Shown piece by piece: positions 7,277 to 16,849 of a DNA stretch of 64,000 nt. Where the stretch lies: positions 62,001 through 126,000 of the forward strand of contig NZ_CP101456.1 of the NCBI RefSeq assembly GCF_024362485.1, given 5' to 3'. The notes below the pieces were generated by a model. It was not told the DNA's origin. It saw nothing but the letters and a program-made list of their open reading frames with translations, and did no database searches. The stretch's first letter is position 1; every line of letters begins with the position of its first letter. Origin of the DNA: Natronobeatus ordinarius. Lineage in GTDB: Archaea > Halobacteriota > Halobacteria > Halobacteriales > Natrialbaceae. Both the position numbers and the translations under genes were made by a program.

Positions 7277-8953
7277 CTACTCGAGTTTTTCGAGGATCTC
7301 CGCGGCGACCTCGGCGACGCGGTCGGACGGATCCTTGAGTGCCGTTCGGATGGCGGGGCGTGCGGGCTCACCCAGGTCGCCCAGCGCCCGGACGATCGAG
7401 GATCGGACACCGTCGTCCGGTTCCGTCTCGAGTGCCGTCCGGAGCGGGTCGAGCGCCTCGTCCGGCGAGTGCTGGGCGAGGCTGTAGGCGATCGAGCTTC
7501 GCACGTTGGGGTCGTCGTGGTCGCACAACAGGTCAACCAGCAGCTCGGGGTGGTCGAACGCGGGGTTTCCGATCGCCGTCGCCGCGCCGGATCTGGCGTA
7601 GCCCTCCGGGTCGGCCAGCGCTCGCCGGAGCGGCGGGACGGCCGCCGGGTGAGCGATGCGCCCGAGGGCCCTGGCCACGTCACGTCGAACCTCGTGTGAT
7701 GGGTCCGTCTCGAGCGCCCACACGAGCGCTCGGACGGCTCGATCGTCGCCCATGTTCCCCAGGGCCGTGGCCGCAGCCCGCCTGACCGCCGGGTGGTCGT
7801 CCACGAGGAGTCGCTCGCGGACGGCCGGCAGCGCCGCCGTCGTCTCCTCGATCGCGCCGTAGGCCGCCGCAGTTCGGTGGCTGTGGGCGGTCGCCGACTC
7901 CAGGAGCGAGGCGTACTCCAGCCCGATATCGACGCCGACCTTCGAGGCAGCTTCGACCGCGGCCGCCCGGGCGTCGGGGTCCGGATCGTCGAACCGCTCG
8001 AGCAGCGCGTCGACGGCGGCCGCCCGTCCCGTGAACGCGAGCATCTGCGCACTCTCTTCCCGTGCCGTCGGATCGGGGAGATCGCCGGCGGCGACGAGCG
8101 TCTCGAAGACGTCCTCGCGGTCCCTGTAGACGTCGGCGGCGACGCCTTCGTGGACCGCGTGGACGAGCCGAGCCCGAACAGCCGAGTCCTCGACGGCGAC
8201 CATCGCGTCGACCAGCTGGTGGCCGTCTGAATCCTCGAGCAGCACGTCGAACTCGAGTCGATCGACGGCCGTCACGAGCGTCTCGCTCGCCGCTCTCGCG
8301 ATGTCGGGGTTCCGACAGGCACGGGCCAGCGGGACCGCTGTGAGCCCCGGCGGCGCGATCGACAGCCCGGCGAGCGCGTCCGCGACCGCGTCCTCGTCTT
8401 CGAGCGCGTTCGCGAGCGTCCGGACCGACCGCTCGGTTCCGAGGGCTCCGAGGCCGAGCGCGGCGGCTCGTCGAGTGACGTCCGTGCCCGACCGGAACCG
8501 CTTGCGGAGCCGTCGGCCGTGTCGTTTGCGCGACAGCCAGCCTGGGTCCGCCGCCGCGGCCTCGAGCGCGTCCGCGAGCGACGGCGTGAGCTGGCCGGCG
8601 AGCAGGCGGGCGATGGTCGCCCGCTCCTCGGCGTCGCCACGGCAGTAGGCCTCGAGGGCGACGTCGACGGCGTCGGGGTGATCGAGTTGGACCAGCCGCT
8701 CGACGATCGCCGGGAAGTCGACGTACGACTCGGCCGCGAGGACGGTCGTCCGACAGACGGTCAGCCCGGCCTCGCCGCCGACCTCGAGGGCCGCGTCGGC
8801 GAGCCGTTCGGCCGTCGACGACGTGACGTGGGCGACCGCCGCTGCCCGCTCGTCCTCGGCCATCTCGGCGAGGCGTTCGACGCCCCGCCGCCGCTCGCCC
8901 TCGTCACCGTACTCGATCGTGGTCAGGAGTGACCGCCCCTCGAGTATCGTCAT
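7277..8953 (-). CDS. HEAT-repeat domain protein
   Basis: A 558-residue soluble protein made of consecutive alpha-helical HEAT/PBS-lyase-type repeats. The signature DDHPAVRRAAATALGNMGD and the following DPSHEVRRDVARALGRI recur about every 31 residues through the C-terminal half, with weaker copies across the N-terminal half. Such proteins act as binding scaffolds; in archaea some assist modification or assembly of partner proteins. No catalytic residues are visible. It begins 138 bp from gatD on the opposite strand, so the two are divergent. Confidence 0.85.
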   Translation of the reverse strand: MTILEGRSLLTTIEYGDEGERRRGVERLAEMAEDERAAAVAHVTSSTAERLADAALEVGGEAGLTVCRTTVLAAESYVDFPAIVERLVQLDHPDAVDVALEAYCRGDAEERATIARLLAGQLTPSLADALEAAAADPGWLSRKRHGRRLRKRFRSGTDVTRRAAALGLGALGTERSVRTLANALEDEDAVADALAGLSIAPPGLTAVPLARACRNPDIARAASETLVTAVDRLEFDVLLEDSDGHQLVDAMVAVEDSAVRARLVHAVHEGVAADVYRDREDVFETLVAAGDLPDPTAREESAQMLAFTGRAAAVDALLERFDDPDPDARAAAVEAASKVGVDIGLEYASLLESATAHSHRTAAAYGAIEETTAALPAVRERLLVDDHPAVRRAAATALGNMGDDRAVRALVWALETDPSHEVRRDVARALGRIAHPAAVPPLRRALADPEGYARSGAATAIGNPAFDHPELLVDLLCDHDDPNVRSSIAYSLAQHSPDEALDPLRTALETEPDDGVRSSIVRALGDLGEPARPAIRTALKDPSDRVAEVAAEILEKLE

Positions 8954-9090
8954 CTTCGCGTCACATCGAACGGAGCGGTAATAAACGGTCGGGAACGTGT
9001 GCTGACGGCTCGCACCCGGCGAGACGCGACTCGGACGCGCCGTCGACCCGAAAGCGTGCCTTCAAGTTCGCCGGCGGGCAACCGTCCCGC

Positions 9091-10335
9091 ATGAACCCAG
9101 GCGACCGCGTTCGCGTCGAACGCGACGACCAGACCTTCGAGGGCGTGTTGCTCCCCTCGAGCGACGACGACCACCTCGTCGTCAAACTCGAGGGCGGCTA
9201 CAACGTCGGCATCGACCGCGAGGCGGCCGACGTGGCCGTCCTCGAGGAGGGCGTCTACGACGTGGAGGGCGCACAAGACGGCGACGGTGACTCCGAGATC
9301 GAGTTCGACGAGGAGCTGCCGACGATCGCGCTGATCTCGACGGGCGGGACGATCGCCTCGACGGTCGACTACCGCACCGGCGCCGTGACGGCGCAGTTCG
9401 ACGCCGAGGACGTCCTGCGGGCGGTTCCCGACCTCGCCGGTCTGGCGAACTATCGCGGGCGCGTCGTGGCGAACATCCTCTCTGAGAACATGACGCCCGA
9501 CGTCTGGCAGGAGCTCGCGCAGGCGGTGGCCGAGGAGGTCGAAGCCGGCGCCGACGGCATCGTCGTCATGCACGGCACCGACACGATGCAGTTTTCGGCA
9601 GCCGCGCTCGCCGTTACCCTCGAGACGCCCGTCCCGATCGTCTTCACCGGCAGCCAGCGCTCGGCCGACCGGCCCTCCTCGGACAACGTGATGAACGCCG
9701 TCTGTGCCGTCGAGGCGGCCAAAAGCGACTGCGCGGAGGTGCTCGTCTGCATGCACGGAAGCGAGTCCGACGACGTCTGTGCGCTCCACCGCGGCACCCG
9801 CGTCCGGAAGAACCACACCTCCCGCCGGGACGCCTTCGAGACCGTCGGCGCCGAGCCCCTGGGCGAGGTCGACTACGACAGCCTCGAGGTTTCGTTCCGC
9901 CGCGACTATCAGGCGCGAGGTGAGGCCGACCTCGAGCTCACCTCCGAGCTCGAGAGCGAGGTCGAACTCCTGAAATTCACCCCCGGAATGGACCCCGCGT
10001 TCCTCGACGTCGTCGAGGGCAAGGCGGGGCTGGTCCTCGAGGGCACCGGGCTGGGACACGTCCACACCGACCTCGTCCCCCGGCTCGAGGAACTGATCGC
10101 CGAGGGCACGACGGTCGTGATGACCAGCAGCTGTCTCGAGGGTCGGGTCTGTGACCGGGTGTACGACACGGGTCGAGACCTGCTCGAGGCGGGCGTGATC
10201 GAGGCCGGCGACACGCTTCCCGGGACGGCGAAGGTCAAGCTGATGTGGGCGCTCGAGAACGCGGAGAACGTTGAGGAAGCGATGAGCACGTCGCTCGCCG
10301 GCGAACTGCAGCGACGCTCGGTGCCGTGGATCTGA
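9091..10335 (+). CDS. gatD: Glu-tRNA(Gln) amidotransferase subunit D
   Basis: A 414-residue protein. With GatE it converts Glu-tRNA(Gln) to Gln-tRNA(Gln), the archaeal route to glutaminyl-tRNA. A small N-terminal beta-barrel domain (about 1-70) precedes an L-asparaginase-type amidase domain. The ISTGGTIAS motif (82-90, nucleophile Thr) and HGTDTM (161-166) are both present, and QRSADRPSSDN completes the active site. Start ATG 9091 gives the usual N-terminus MNPGDRVRV; the upstream in-frame extension is not conserved-looking. The C-terminus SVPWI is typical. It is followed after 5 bp by a GNAT gene, so the two are probably cotranscribed. Confidence 0.95.
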   Translation: MNPGDRVRVERDDQTFEGVLLPSSDDDHLVVKLEGGYNVGIDREAADVAVLEEGVYDVEGAQDGDGDSEIEFDEELPTIALISTGGTIASTVDYRTGAVTAQFDAEDVLRAVPDLAGLANYRGRVVANILSENMTPDVWQELAQAVAEEVEAGADGIVVMHGTDTMQFSAAALAVTLETPVPIVFTGSQRSADRPSSDNVMNAVCAVEAAKSDCAEVLVCMHGSESDDVCALHRGTRVRKNHTSRRDAFETVGAEPLGEVDYDSLEVSFRRDYQARGEADLELTSELESEVELLKFTPGMDPAFLDVVEGKAGLVLEGTGLGHVHTDLVPRLEELIAEGTTVVMTSSCLEGRVCDRVYDTGRDLLEAGVIEAGDTLPGTAKVKLMWALENAENVEEAMSTSLAGELQRRSVPWI

Positions 10336-10340
10336 CAGAA

Positions 10341-11270
10341 ATGACGGGGCTCGAGATCCGCCGGGCGACCCACGACGACTACGAGGGCGTCGTGGCGATC
10401 ACGAGCGACCTCTGGGCCGACCGCGGCGGCGACTACCTGCCGCGGGTGTACCACGACTGGCTCGAGGACGACGACGAGATCGATCGAAAAACGTTCGTCG
10501 CCGAGGTCGACGGCGCGGTCGCAGGGATCGTCCAGGGCGTGCTCCTTTCGGCCGACGAGGCCTGGTTTCAGGGGATGCGCGTCGACCCGACCGTTCGCCG
10601 CCGCGGGGTGAGCCGGCGGCTGACCGAGGCGGGCTTCGACTGGGCGCGCGAGCGCGGCGCGACCGTCGCCCGGAACATGATCTTCTCGTGGAACGTCGCC
10701 GGTCTCGGCGCGGCCCGCGCGAGCGGTTTCGAGCCCGTCACCGAGTTCCGGTGGGCCCACCCGGAACCCGATCCAGGGGCCGAGAGTCCACTCGAGGTCG
10801 TCTCCGACCCATCGGCCGCCTGGCGCTACTGGACCGACAGTGACGCGCGCGCACACCTCCGCGGACTCGGGCTCGACCTCGAGGAGTCGTGGGCGATGCG
10901 CGAACTCACCCACGACGATCTCCACCGCGTAGCCGACGAGACGGCCGTCCTCGCCGTCCTCGGCGAGGAGGGCGTCTCGGGGATGACCTACCGTACCCGC
11001 GAGTACGATCGGGAGAACGACGAGGGCGTCACGGAGACCTGGGCCGAGTACGGCGTCGGCGCCTGGGACGACCTCGAGTCAGCCGAGGCGTTGCTCGCGG
11101 CCGTCGCGCGCGACGCCGCGGCGCTCGGGGCGGACCGCACACGCGTGCTGATCCCCGAAACCGCGGCCGCGGTCAGCGACGCGGTGTACGCTGCCGGGGA
11201 GGTCTCAGAACACGGCGACTTCGTGCTCGGGGCCGACCTCGTGGGCCGTCCTATCCTGGGCCAACGATGA
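10341..11270 (+). CDS. GNAT family N-acetyltransferase
   Basis: A 309-residue protein starting MTGLEIRRATHDDYEG. The N-terminal half is a GNAT fold with the acetyl-CoA loop region MRVDPTVRRRGVSRRL (about 81-96, Q/RxxGxA-type, here RRRGVS) and a downstream NVAGLGAARASGF segment typical of the C-terminal GNAT strand-helix. The second half (about 150-309) lacks motifs I recognise but looks like a degenerate second GNAT-like domain. The acceptor is unknown. It starts 5 bp after gatD. Confidence 0.82.
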   Translation: MTGLEIRRATHDDYEGVVAITSDLWADRGGDYLPRVYHDWLEDDDEIDRKTFVAEVDGAVAGIVQGVLLSADEAWFQGMRVDPTVRRRGVSRRLTEAGFDWARERGATVARNMIFSWNVAGLGAARASGFEPVTEFRWAHPEPDPGAESPLEVVSDPSAAWRYWTDSDARAHLRGLGLDLEESWAMRELTHDDLHRVADETAVLAVLGEEGVSGMTYRTREYDRENDEGVTETWAEYGVGAWDDLESAEALLAAVARDAAALGADRTRVLIPETAAAVSDAVYAAGEVSEHGDFVLGADLVGRPILGQR

Positions 11271-11296
11271 TAGCTTCGCGCGTTTGAGAGGCAGTC

Positions 11297-11431
11297 GTGA
11301 CCGAGGACCTGGAACAAGTCGAACTCACGTGTCACGAGTGCGGGAAAACGTGGACGCACACCGGCGCGTCTGATTTTGGCACCTGTCCGAACTGTGGCGA
11401 GTCGGTTCCCGTGGAGAATCTCGGGCCCTGA
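11297..11431 (+). CDS. 44-residue zinc-ribbon protein
   Basis: A short frame from GTG 11297 to TGA 11429-11431 encodes a 44-residue protein with two CxxC knuckles: CHEC (12-15) and CPNC (30-33), the second followed by GES. This is a single small zinc ribbon of the type abundant in haloarchaea. Codon use (G/C in third position) fits a real gene. It lies between the GNAT gene and samp1, 26 bp after the former. The function is unknown; nucleic-acid or protein binding is typical of such proteins. Confidence 0.75.
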   Translation: MTEDLEQVELTCHECGKTWTHTGASDFGTCPNCGESVPVENLGP

Positions 11432-11516
11432 CCCGACCCGGCGATGTCCGCAGTCCCGGAACGTGCAGGTGCAACGCTTTCGCCCGGGTCGCGTCGGTGT
11501 TCGACTGAAAAGCCGG

Positions 11517-11795
11517 CTAGCCGCCGCTGACCGGCGGGAACAGCGCCAGTTCGTCGCCCGCCTCGAGTTCGGTCTCGAGGCCCTGCTCCTGGCTACCGAC
11601 GTCTTTGCCGTTGCGCAAGACGTTGATCTGTGAGCGCAGCGAGCCGTCCTCGTCGAGCACCCGATCTGCGAGTGCCGGCCGGTCGGCGAGCAGCGCGTCG
11701 AGGGCGTCCCCGACGGTCTCGCCGGGCCCGGCGTCGACGGTCACACGTCGATCGCCCGCGTGTTCGGCGAGGTCGGCGAACAGTTTCCACTCCAT
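11517..11795 (-). CDS. samp1: Ubiquitin-like small archaeal modifier protein SAMP1
   Basis: A 92-residue beta-grasp protein starting MEWKLFADLAEHAG and ending PPVSGG, the C-terminal diglycine needed for activation by the E1-like UbaA and for isopeptide conjugation (or sulfur transfer to molybdopterin as a MoaD-type protein). INVLRNG and DELALFPPVSGG are hallmark segments of SAMP1/MoaD. The upstream in-frame ATG at 11822 would add MPPGAKTPD, which is unlike known members, so the start at 11795 is preferred. Confidence 0.93.
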   Translation of the reverse strand: MEWKLFADLAEHAGDRRVTVDAGPGETVGDALDALLADRPALADRVLDEDGSLRSQINVLRNGKDVGSQEQGLETELEAGDELALFPPVSGG

Positions 11796-11917
11796 ATCCG
11801 GCGTTTTCGCTCCCGGAGGCAAGTAGCTACCGCTCGGTCGCGTGAGCGGCGGCTTCGCGGGTGGACGGAAGCTGAGGAACCGATGATACTTATTCCGTTC
11901 CGCCCTGGATCGTGTAT

Positions 11918-13099
11918 ATGGTCGGCGAGCAGCTGGTCGAACGACTTCCAGAAAACTGGAAGTGGGCCGTCACGACGCGGGCAGCGGTCGCCCTCGCGCT
12001 CCTGGTGGCGCTCCTCTCGGTCGCGACCGGGCTCATCAACATCGAACAGAGAGCCGCCGACTTCGGACCGTTCGCGCCGCACGTCCCGGCCGCCGTTCAG
12101 CAGGCGGTCGGCTTCACCGGCGTGCTGACGGGCTTTCTGATGGTCGCGAGCGCGTTCGCGTTGCGCCGCGGGCTGCGTGCCGGCTGGTACACCACGCTGA
12201 TCCTCATGCCGATCACGGCGATCCAGGGCGTGTTGCAGGGCAGTCCGTACTCGGTCCCTCTGGTCGTCCTCTCGCTCGCGTCGATTCCCACCCTCTTGCT
12301 CACCCGCAGACGGTTCGACCGCTCGCTCTCGCTCACGACGACGCAGCTGGCGGCGGGCGGGGCGCTCGTCGGCGTCCAGCTGTACGGCACCCTGGGTGCG
12401 TTCGCCCTCGCAGACCAGTTCGACGGGATCGACACCCCACTCGACGCCTTCTACTTCACGCTCATCACCTCGAGCACCGTCGGCTACGGCGACATCGGCC
12501 CCGAGACCGAACAGGCGAAGCTCTTTACGATGTCCGTCGTCGTCCTCGGCGTCGCCAGCTTCGGTATCGCCATCGGGGCGCTCGTCGGCCCGGCGATTCA
12601 GGCTCGCATCTCGAAGACCCTCGGAAAGATGACCGACTCAGAACTCGAACTCTTAGACGACCACGTCCTCGTGCTCGGCTACGGGGACCTGACCGAACCG
12701 ATCGTGACCGAACTCGACGACGCGAACGTCCCGTTCGTCGTCGTGACGAGCGACGAAACCGCAGCGAACGCCCTCTCGGATCGCGCGATCAAGGCACTCA
12801 CGGCCAACCCGAGCGACGAGGAGCCGCTCCGTCGCGCGAGGATCGAGCGTGCGAAAGCGGTCCTCGTCGCCACCGACCACGACGCCGAGGACGCCCTCGC
12901 CGTCCTCACCGCCCGGGAGCTCAACCCCGACGTCCGCATCGTCACCGCAGCGACGGACCGGCGCAACGTCCGCAAACTCGAGCGCGCCGGCGCGGACGAC
13001 GTGATCGGGCTGGCCGAACTCGGCGGCCACCTGCTCGTGCGCTCGGCGCTGGGGACCGACGAGTCGCCGGTGGTCGAGCGCCTGCTCGAGAGCGAGTGA
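11918..13099 (+). CDS. Potassium channel with NAD-binding RCK domain
   Basis: A 393-residue membrane protein. Hydrophobic segments span about 20-40, 64-82, 90-108 and 113-130. A two-helix pore module follows, with selectivity filter TVGYGD (187-192) and an inner helix (about 203-225). The C-terminal half is a TrkA-N/RCK Rossmann domain (about 236-355, beginning HVLVLGYGDLTEPI, glycine motif GYGDLTEP). Family members gate K+ flux in response to nucleotide or ion binding, important in salt-in osmoadaptation. The extra N-terminal helices make it longer than a simple two-TM channel. GTG at 11912 is an alternative start. Confidence 0.9.
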   Translation: MVGEQLVERLPENWKWAVTTRAAVALALLVALLSVATGLINIEQRAADFGPFAPHVPAAVQQAVGFTGVLTGFLMVASAFALRRGLRAGWYTTLILMPITAIQGVLQGSPYSVPLVVLSLASIPTLLLTRRRFDRSLSLTTTQLAAGGALVGVQLYGTLGAFALADQFDGIDTPLDAFYFTLITSSTVGYGDIGPETEQAKLFTMSVVVLGVASFGIAIGALVGPAIQARISKTLGKMTDSELELLDDHVLVLGYGDLTEPIVTELDDANVPFVVVTSDETAANALSDRAIKALTANPSDEEPLRRARIERAKAVLVATDHDAEDALAVLTARELNPDVRIVTAATDRRNVRKLERAGADDVIGLAELGGHLLVRSALGTDESPVVERLLESE

Positions 13100-13117
13100 T
13101 CGGAGACTGCTCGTCGA

Positions 13118-13756
13118 TCAGGCTTCTGGCGCACCCTCGAGGATCGCGACGCCGCTCGAGGCCCCGATCCGTTCGGCGCCGGCGTCGATCATGGCCATCG
13201 CCTCCTGGTACGTGCCGATGCCGCCGCTGGCCTTGACGGGGAGGTACTCGCTCATAAGCTCGACGTCCTCGACGGTCGCGCCGCCAGCTGCGAATCCCGT
13301 CGAGGTCTTCACCATCGCGGCGTCGGCCGCGACGGCGACCTCACAGGCCCGTCGCTTCTCCGCGTCGGAAAGCAGCGCCGTCTCGAGGATCACCTTCACC
13401 GGGATCGGGACCGCGGCGACGAGTTCCTCGAGTTCGGCGGCGACGGCCTCGTACTCGCCCGCCTGCAGTCGGCCGACGTTGATGACGACGTCGAGTTCGT
13501 CCGCGCCGGCTTTCCACGCGAGGACGCCTTCCCGGCGTTTGACGTCGTGGTCGTGCTGGCCGTGGGGGAAGCCGACCACGGTCGCGAGGGTGACGTCGGG
13601 GGCGTACTCGGTCGCTTCCTCGGCGAAACAGGGCGGGACGCAGGCGTTCATGCCGTCTTCGGCGGCTTCCTCGAGGAGTCGTTCGACGTCCGCGATCGTC
13701 GTCTCCGGGCCGAGGACGGTGTGGTCGATCATCGGCGCGAGTTCGCGTCGGTTCAT
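13118..13756 (-). CDS. deoC: Deoxyribose-phosphate aldolase
   Basis: A 212-residue TIM-barrel class I aldolase that cleaves 2-deoxyribose 5-phosphate to acetaldehyde and glyceraldehyde 3-phosphate in deoxynucleoside breakdown. Visible active-site residues are Asp89 in ELDVVINVG, the Schiff-base Lys150 in MVKTSTGF and Lys175 in VKASGGIGT. Its length is typical of the family. It is divergent from the ribose-1,5-bisphosphate isomerase gene across a 97-bp gap, tying it to nucleoside catabolism. Confidence 0.95.
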   Translation of the reverse strand: MNRRELAPMIDHTVLGPETTIADVERLLEEAAEDGMNACVPPCFAEEATEYAPDVTLATVVGFPHGQHDHDVKRREGVLAWKAGADELDVVINVGRLQAGEYEAVAAELEELVAAVPIPVKVILETALLSDAEKRRACEVAVAADAAMVKTSTGFAAGGATVEDVELMSEYLPVKASGGIGTYQEAMAMIDAGAERIGASSGVAILEGAPEA

Positions 13757-13853
13757 ACGGGCCGGACTCGGCCGACGACCAAAAACCCGGCCGGTTTCGA
13801 CCGTTCGGAGCGCTGCCACGTCGTTTTTGGTCCGTCGCGACCAACGCCCGGGT

Positions 13854-14834
13854 ATGAGCGACCACCGGCCCGCCGTTGCCCCCGTCGTCGAGGAGACCGC
13901 TGAACAGATCGCCTCGATGGAGATCCGGGGCGCAGCGGCCATCGCCGACGCAGCGGCCGCGGCCCTCGCAGCGCAGGCCGAGCGCTCGGAGGCGACCACA
14001 CCCGAGGCGTTCCGCGGAGAGCTTCGCGCCGCCGCGAAGGCGCTCTACGAGACCCGGCCGACGGCCGTCAGCCTGCCGAACGCGCTCCGGTACGTCCTCG
14101 TCGGCGCCGAGGGCGAGACGGTCTCCGAACTTCGAGCGTCCACCGTAGCGCGCGCCGAACGGTTCCGCGCCGACCTCGAGGACGCCCAGGAGACGCTCGG
14201 TCGCGTCGGGGCGAACCGCTTGCGTGACGGCGACGTGGTGATGACCCACTGTCACTCGACGGACGCCCTCGCCTGCGTGAAGGCGGCGGTCGAGGAGGGA
14301 AAACGGATCGAGGCGATCGTCAAGGAGACTCGGCCGCGCAACCAGGGACACATCGCCGCGCGAGAGCTGCGCGAGTGGGACGTTCCCGTCACGCTGATCG
14401 TCGACAACGCCGCTCACCGCTACCTCGACGAGGTCGACCACGTCCTCGTCGGCGCGGACAGCATCGCCGCCGACGGCAGCGTGGTCAACAAAATCGGCAC
14501 GAGCGGGCTCGCGGTGAGCGCCCGCGAGCGCGGCGTCCCGATCGTCGTCGCCGCCCAGACGATCAAACTCCACCCGGACACGATGACCGGCCACACCGTC
14601 GAGATCGAGACCCGCGACGAGGCTGAAGTGCTCTCACCGGCCGACCGGCGCGAGCTCACCGGCGGCGACCTCGACGACGACGGACTCACCGTCGAGAACC
14701 CCGCCTTCGACGTCACGCCGCCGCGTCACGTCGACGCGATCGTCACCGAACACGGCCAGTTCCCGCCAGAGAGCATCGTGACGCTCATGCGCGAACTGTT
14801 CGGCGAGACGACGCGAGAGCCCTGGGATCGGTGA
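13854..14834 (+). CDS. Ribose 1,5-bisphosphate isomerase
   Basis: A 326-residue member of the eIF2B-related (e2b2) isomerase family that converts ribose 1,5-bisphosphate to ribulose 1,5-bisphosphate. [11 protein letters not shown] near the N-terminus is the substrate-phosphate region. Cys133 (MTHCHST) and Asp202 (LVGADSI) sit at the positions reported as catalytic in the Thermococcus enzyme. [11 protein letters not shown] is the conserved distal motif. Family alternatives are methylthioribose-1-P isomerase and translation factor eIF2B, but length and motifs favour R15P isomerase. The neighbours (deoC divergent, PfkB kinase and nucleoside phosphorylase downstream) support a nucleoside-to-pentose-bisphosphate route. 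Confidence 0.9.
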   Translation: MSDHRPAVAPVVEETAEQIASMEIRGAAAIADAAAAALAAQAERSEATTPEAFRGELRAAAKALYETRPTAVSLPNALRYVLVGAEGETVSELRASTVARAERFRADLEDAQETLGRVGANRLRDGDVVMTHCHSTDALACVKAAVEEGKRIEAIVKETRPRNQGHIAARELREWDVPVTLIVDNAAHRYLDEVDHVLVGADSIAADGSVVNKIGTSGLAVSARERGVPIVVAAQTIKLHPDTMTGHTVEIETRDEAEVLSPADRRELTGGDLDDDGLTVENPAFDVTPPRHVDAIVTEHGQFPPESIVTLMRELFGETTREPWDR

Positions 14835-14941
14835 GTCGATCAGGAGCCAGGAATCGTGATCCAGCAACCGCCTACAATTATTCGACCACTCAATCGAAGA
14901 AAACCGGAAAGTGTTAGTTCCAGCTATGTCCCAGTCATAGC

Positions 14942-15763
14942 ATGGTCGTCCCGGAGGGATTCGTCGTTCCGCCGTGGTACCTCCTGGTACCGCTGGTGCT
15001 GGTGCTGGCTGGGATCGTGGCGCTCCTGTGGGCACTCGAGCCACCGGTGACCGACGCGACCGTCGTCGCGTTCGCGCCATGGATGATGTTCGGCTCGACG
15101 TTACACGTCCTTCACAAGCTCGATTCATACCCCTCGACGGTCGAACCGCTGTTCAGCGCCCCGAGTGTCTACCTGACGACGGCGGTCGTCGCGGGGTTCG
15201 TCTGGATCGTCGCGAGCTTCGTCTACGCTGCGGGGTTACAGCCGTCGATCGAGCGGGTCGTGGGCGTCGTCGGCACCGGCTTTTTCGCCGTCTTCGCGAT
15301 GTTCGTCCTCTTCACCGGCTGGGAACTCGGCACGCTCCAGCCGTTCTGGCCGGCGATCGCCATCGTCGTCACCGGAATCGTCACCGCGATCGCCTGGATC
15401 GCCCTGAGCCTCTGGTACACCGACGTCGCCGCCGTGACGGGAGTCACCGGCGCGTTCGTCGTCTTCTCCCAGGCGCTCGACGGCGTCTCGACCGCCATCG
15501 GCTACGACGTCCTCGGCGCCCACGAGGAGATCCCGCTCTCGCGGCTCGTCCTCGAGGCGGGAGCGGACCTCCCCACCTACGAGTACGTCGGCGCCGGCTG
15601 GCTGTTCGTCCTGGTGAAAGTCGCCCTCGCGCTCGTCGTCGTCGGCCTGTTCAAAGAGTACGTCCGCGAAGCGCCCCGTCAGGGACGGATCCTCCTCGCA
15701 CTGATCGCCGCCGTCGGACTCGGGCCCGGTACACACAACCTCCTCCTCTTTGCGGCTACGTGA
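14942..15763 (+). CDS. DUF63 family membrane protein
   Basis: A 273-residue integral membrane protein with about seven hydrophobic segments. It begins MVVPEGFVVPPWYLLVP. The segments MMFGSTLHVLHKLD and QALDGVSTAIGYDVLG are characteristic of DUF63, an archaea-specific membrane family of unknown function. It lies between the R15P isomerase and PfkB genes on the same strand, with a 107-bp leader containing an A/T-rich stretch (about 14875-14905) that may be its promoter. Confidence 0.85.
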   Translation: MVVPEGFVVPPWYLLVPLVLVLAGIVALLWALEPPVTDATVVAFAPWMMFGSTLHVLHKLDSYPSTVEPLFSAPSVYLTTAVVAGFVWIVASFVYAAGLQPSIERVVGVVGTGFFAVFAMFVLFTGWELGTLQPFWPAIAIVVTGIVTAIAWIALSLWYTDVAAVTGVTGAFVVFSQALDGVSTAIGYDVLGAHEEIPLSRLVLEAGADLPTYEYVGAGWLFVLVKVALALVVVGLFKEYVREAPRQGRILLALIAAVGLGPGTHNLLLFAAT

Positions 15764-15834
15764 GCAGCCGTCGAACGCGTCGGCTGCGATGAGCCGTCAG
15801 GGTTTTGTCACCGGCAGTCGTTCACCCAGTCCGA

Positions 15835-16701
15835 ATGGTCTCCGTGCTCACGGCCGGCCACGTCAACTGGGACGTGACCCTCCGCGTCGACAGGCTCCCC
15901 GAGCCCGACGGCGAGGCGTCGATCCGGTCCCAGCGTGCGTCCGGCGGCGGCAGTGCAGCGAACGTCGCAGCAGCCCTCTGCCGACTCGCGGTCGACGCCG
16001 CCCTGATCGGCAGCGTCGGCGACGACGAGAACGGGCTGCTCGCCCGTCGCGAGCTCGAGCAAGCGGGCGTCGACCTCGACGGCCTGCGCGTGGTCGAGGG
16101 TGAGACGGCGGTGAAGTACCTGCTCGTCGACGACGGTGGCGAGGTCTCCGTCCTCGGAACCGACGGCGTCAACGAGGCCGTCCGGCCCCAGCACGTCGAT
16201 CCCGACCGGGTTCGGGCGGTCGATCACGTCCACCTCACGAGCCAGCGGCCGGAGACCGCCGCCACCCTCGCCGAGGTCGCGAGCGAGGCCGGCGTTTCGG
16301 TCAGCTTCGACCCCGGACGCCGCCTCGCCGACCGCGACTATCGCGACACGGTCGCGGCTGCCGACGTGCTCTTCGCGACCGACCGCGAGGCCGAGACGCT
16401 CCTCGAGTCGGTCGCGGCCGACGTCGACGGCCACACTGTCGTCGTCAAGCACGGCGGCGACGGGGCGTCCGTCCGAACGCCGGAGGGCACGCACGTCCAC
16501 CCCGGGTTCGACGTCGAGGCGGTCGACACCGCGGGCGCAGGCGACGCCTTCGCCGCCGGCTTCATCGCCACCCGGCTCGCGGGCGGCGACCTCGAGCGGG
16601 CGCTCGAGTACGCCAACGCCTGCGGAGCGCTGGCCGCGAGCCGTGATGGCGCCCGAAGCGCACCGACGGCGTCAACCGTGGCGGCATTTCTCGAATCGTG
16701 A
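15835..16701 (+). CDS. PfkB/ribokinase-family carbohydrate kinase, candidate ribose-1-phosphate kinase
   Basis: A 288-residue PfkB-family kinase starting MVSVLTAGHVNWD. The N-terminal substrate signature ASGGGSAANVAAALCRLA (about 41-58) and the C-terminal nucleotide/anion-hole signature DTAGAGDAFAAGF with catalytic Asp (about 231-243) are intact. Family members phosphorylate ribose, adenosine, fructose 1-P and others. In halophilic archaea a PfkB enzyme makes ribose 1,5-bisphosphate from ribose 1-phosphate in the pentose bisphosphate pathway. Closeness to R15P isomerase and nucleoside phosphorylase suggests that role here, by inference. Confidence 0.85.
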   Translation: MVSVLTAGHVNWDVTLRVDRLPEPDGEASIRSQRASGGGSAANVAAALCRLAVDAALIGSVGDDENGLLARRELEQAGVDLDGLRVVEGETAVKYLLVDDGGEVSVLGTDGVNEAVRPQHVDPDRVRAVDHVHLTSQRPETAATLAEVASEAGVSVSFDPGRRLADRDYRDTVAAADVLFATDREAETLLESVAADVDGHTVVVKHGGDGASVRTPEGTHVHPGFDVEAVDTAGAGDAFAAGFIATRLAGGDLERALEYANACGALAASRDGARSAPTASTVAAFLES

Positions 16702-16790
16702 CGATAACCGACACCGATATGTATAAGCTCATGGTATGTGCTGGCCCAGCACTCGCATGAGCTCTCATCGGCTGATGTCTGACGATAGCT

Positions 16791-16797
16791 ATATTTA
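16791..16797 (+). promoter_or_regulatory. TATA-like element upstream of the HalOD1 gene
   Basis: The A/T run atattta stands alone in a G/C-rich context 53 bp before the ATG at 16850, which would place a transcript start about 30 nt upstream of the start codon. Between them lies a small inverted repeat (cgtcac / gtgacg, near 16824-16842). Confidence 0.4.
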
Positions 16798-16849
16798 TCG
16801 GGCCGTTGGTCACTGAAGCAGAACGTCACGTCACCGTGACGGTGAGAGC

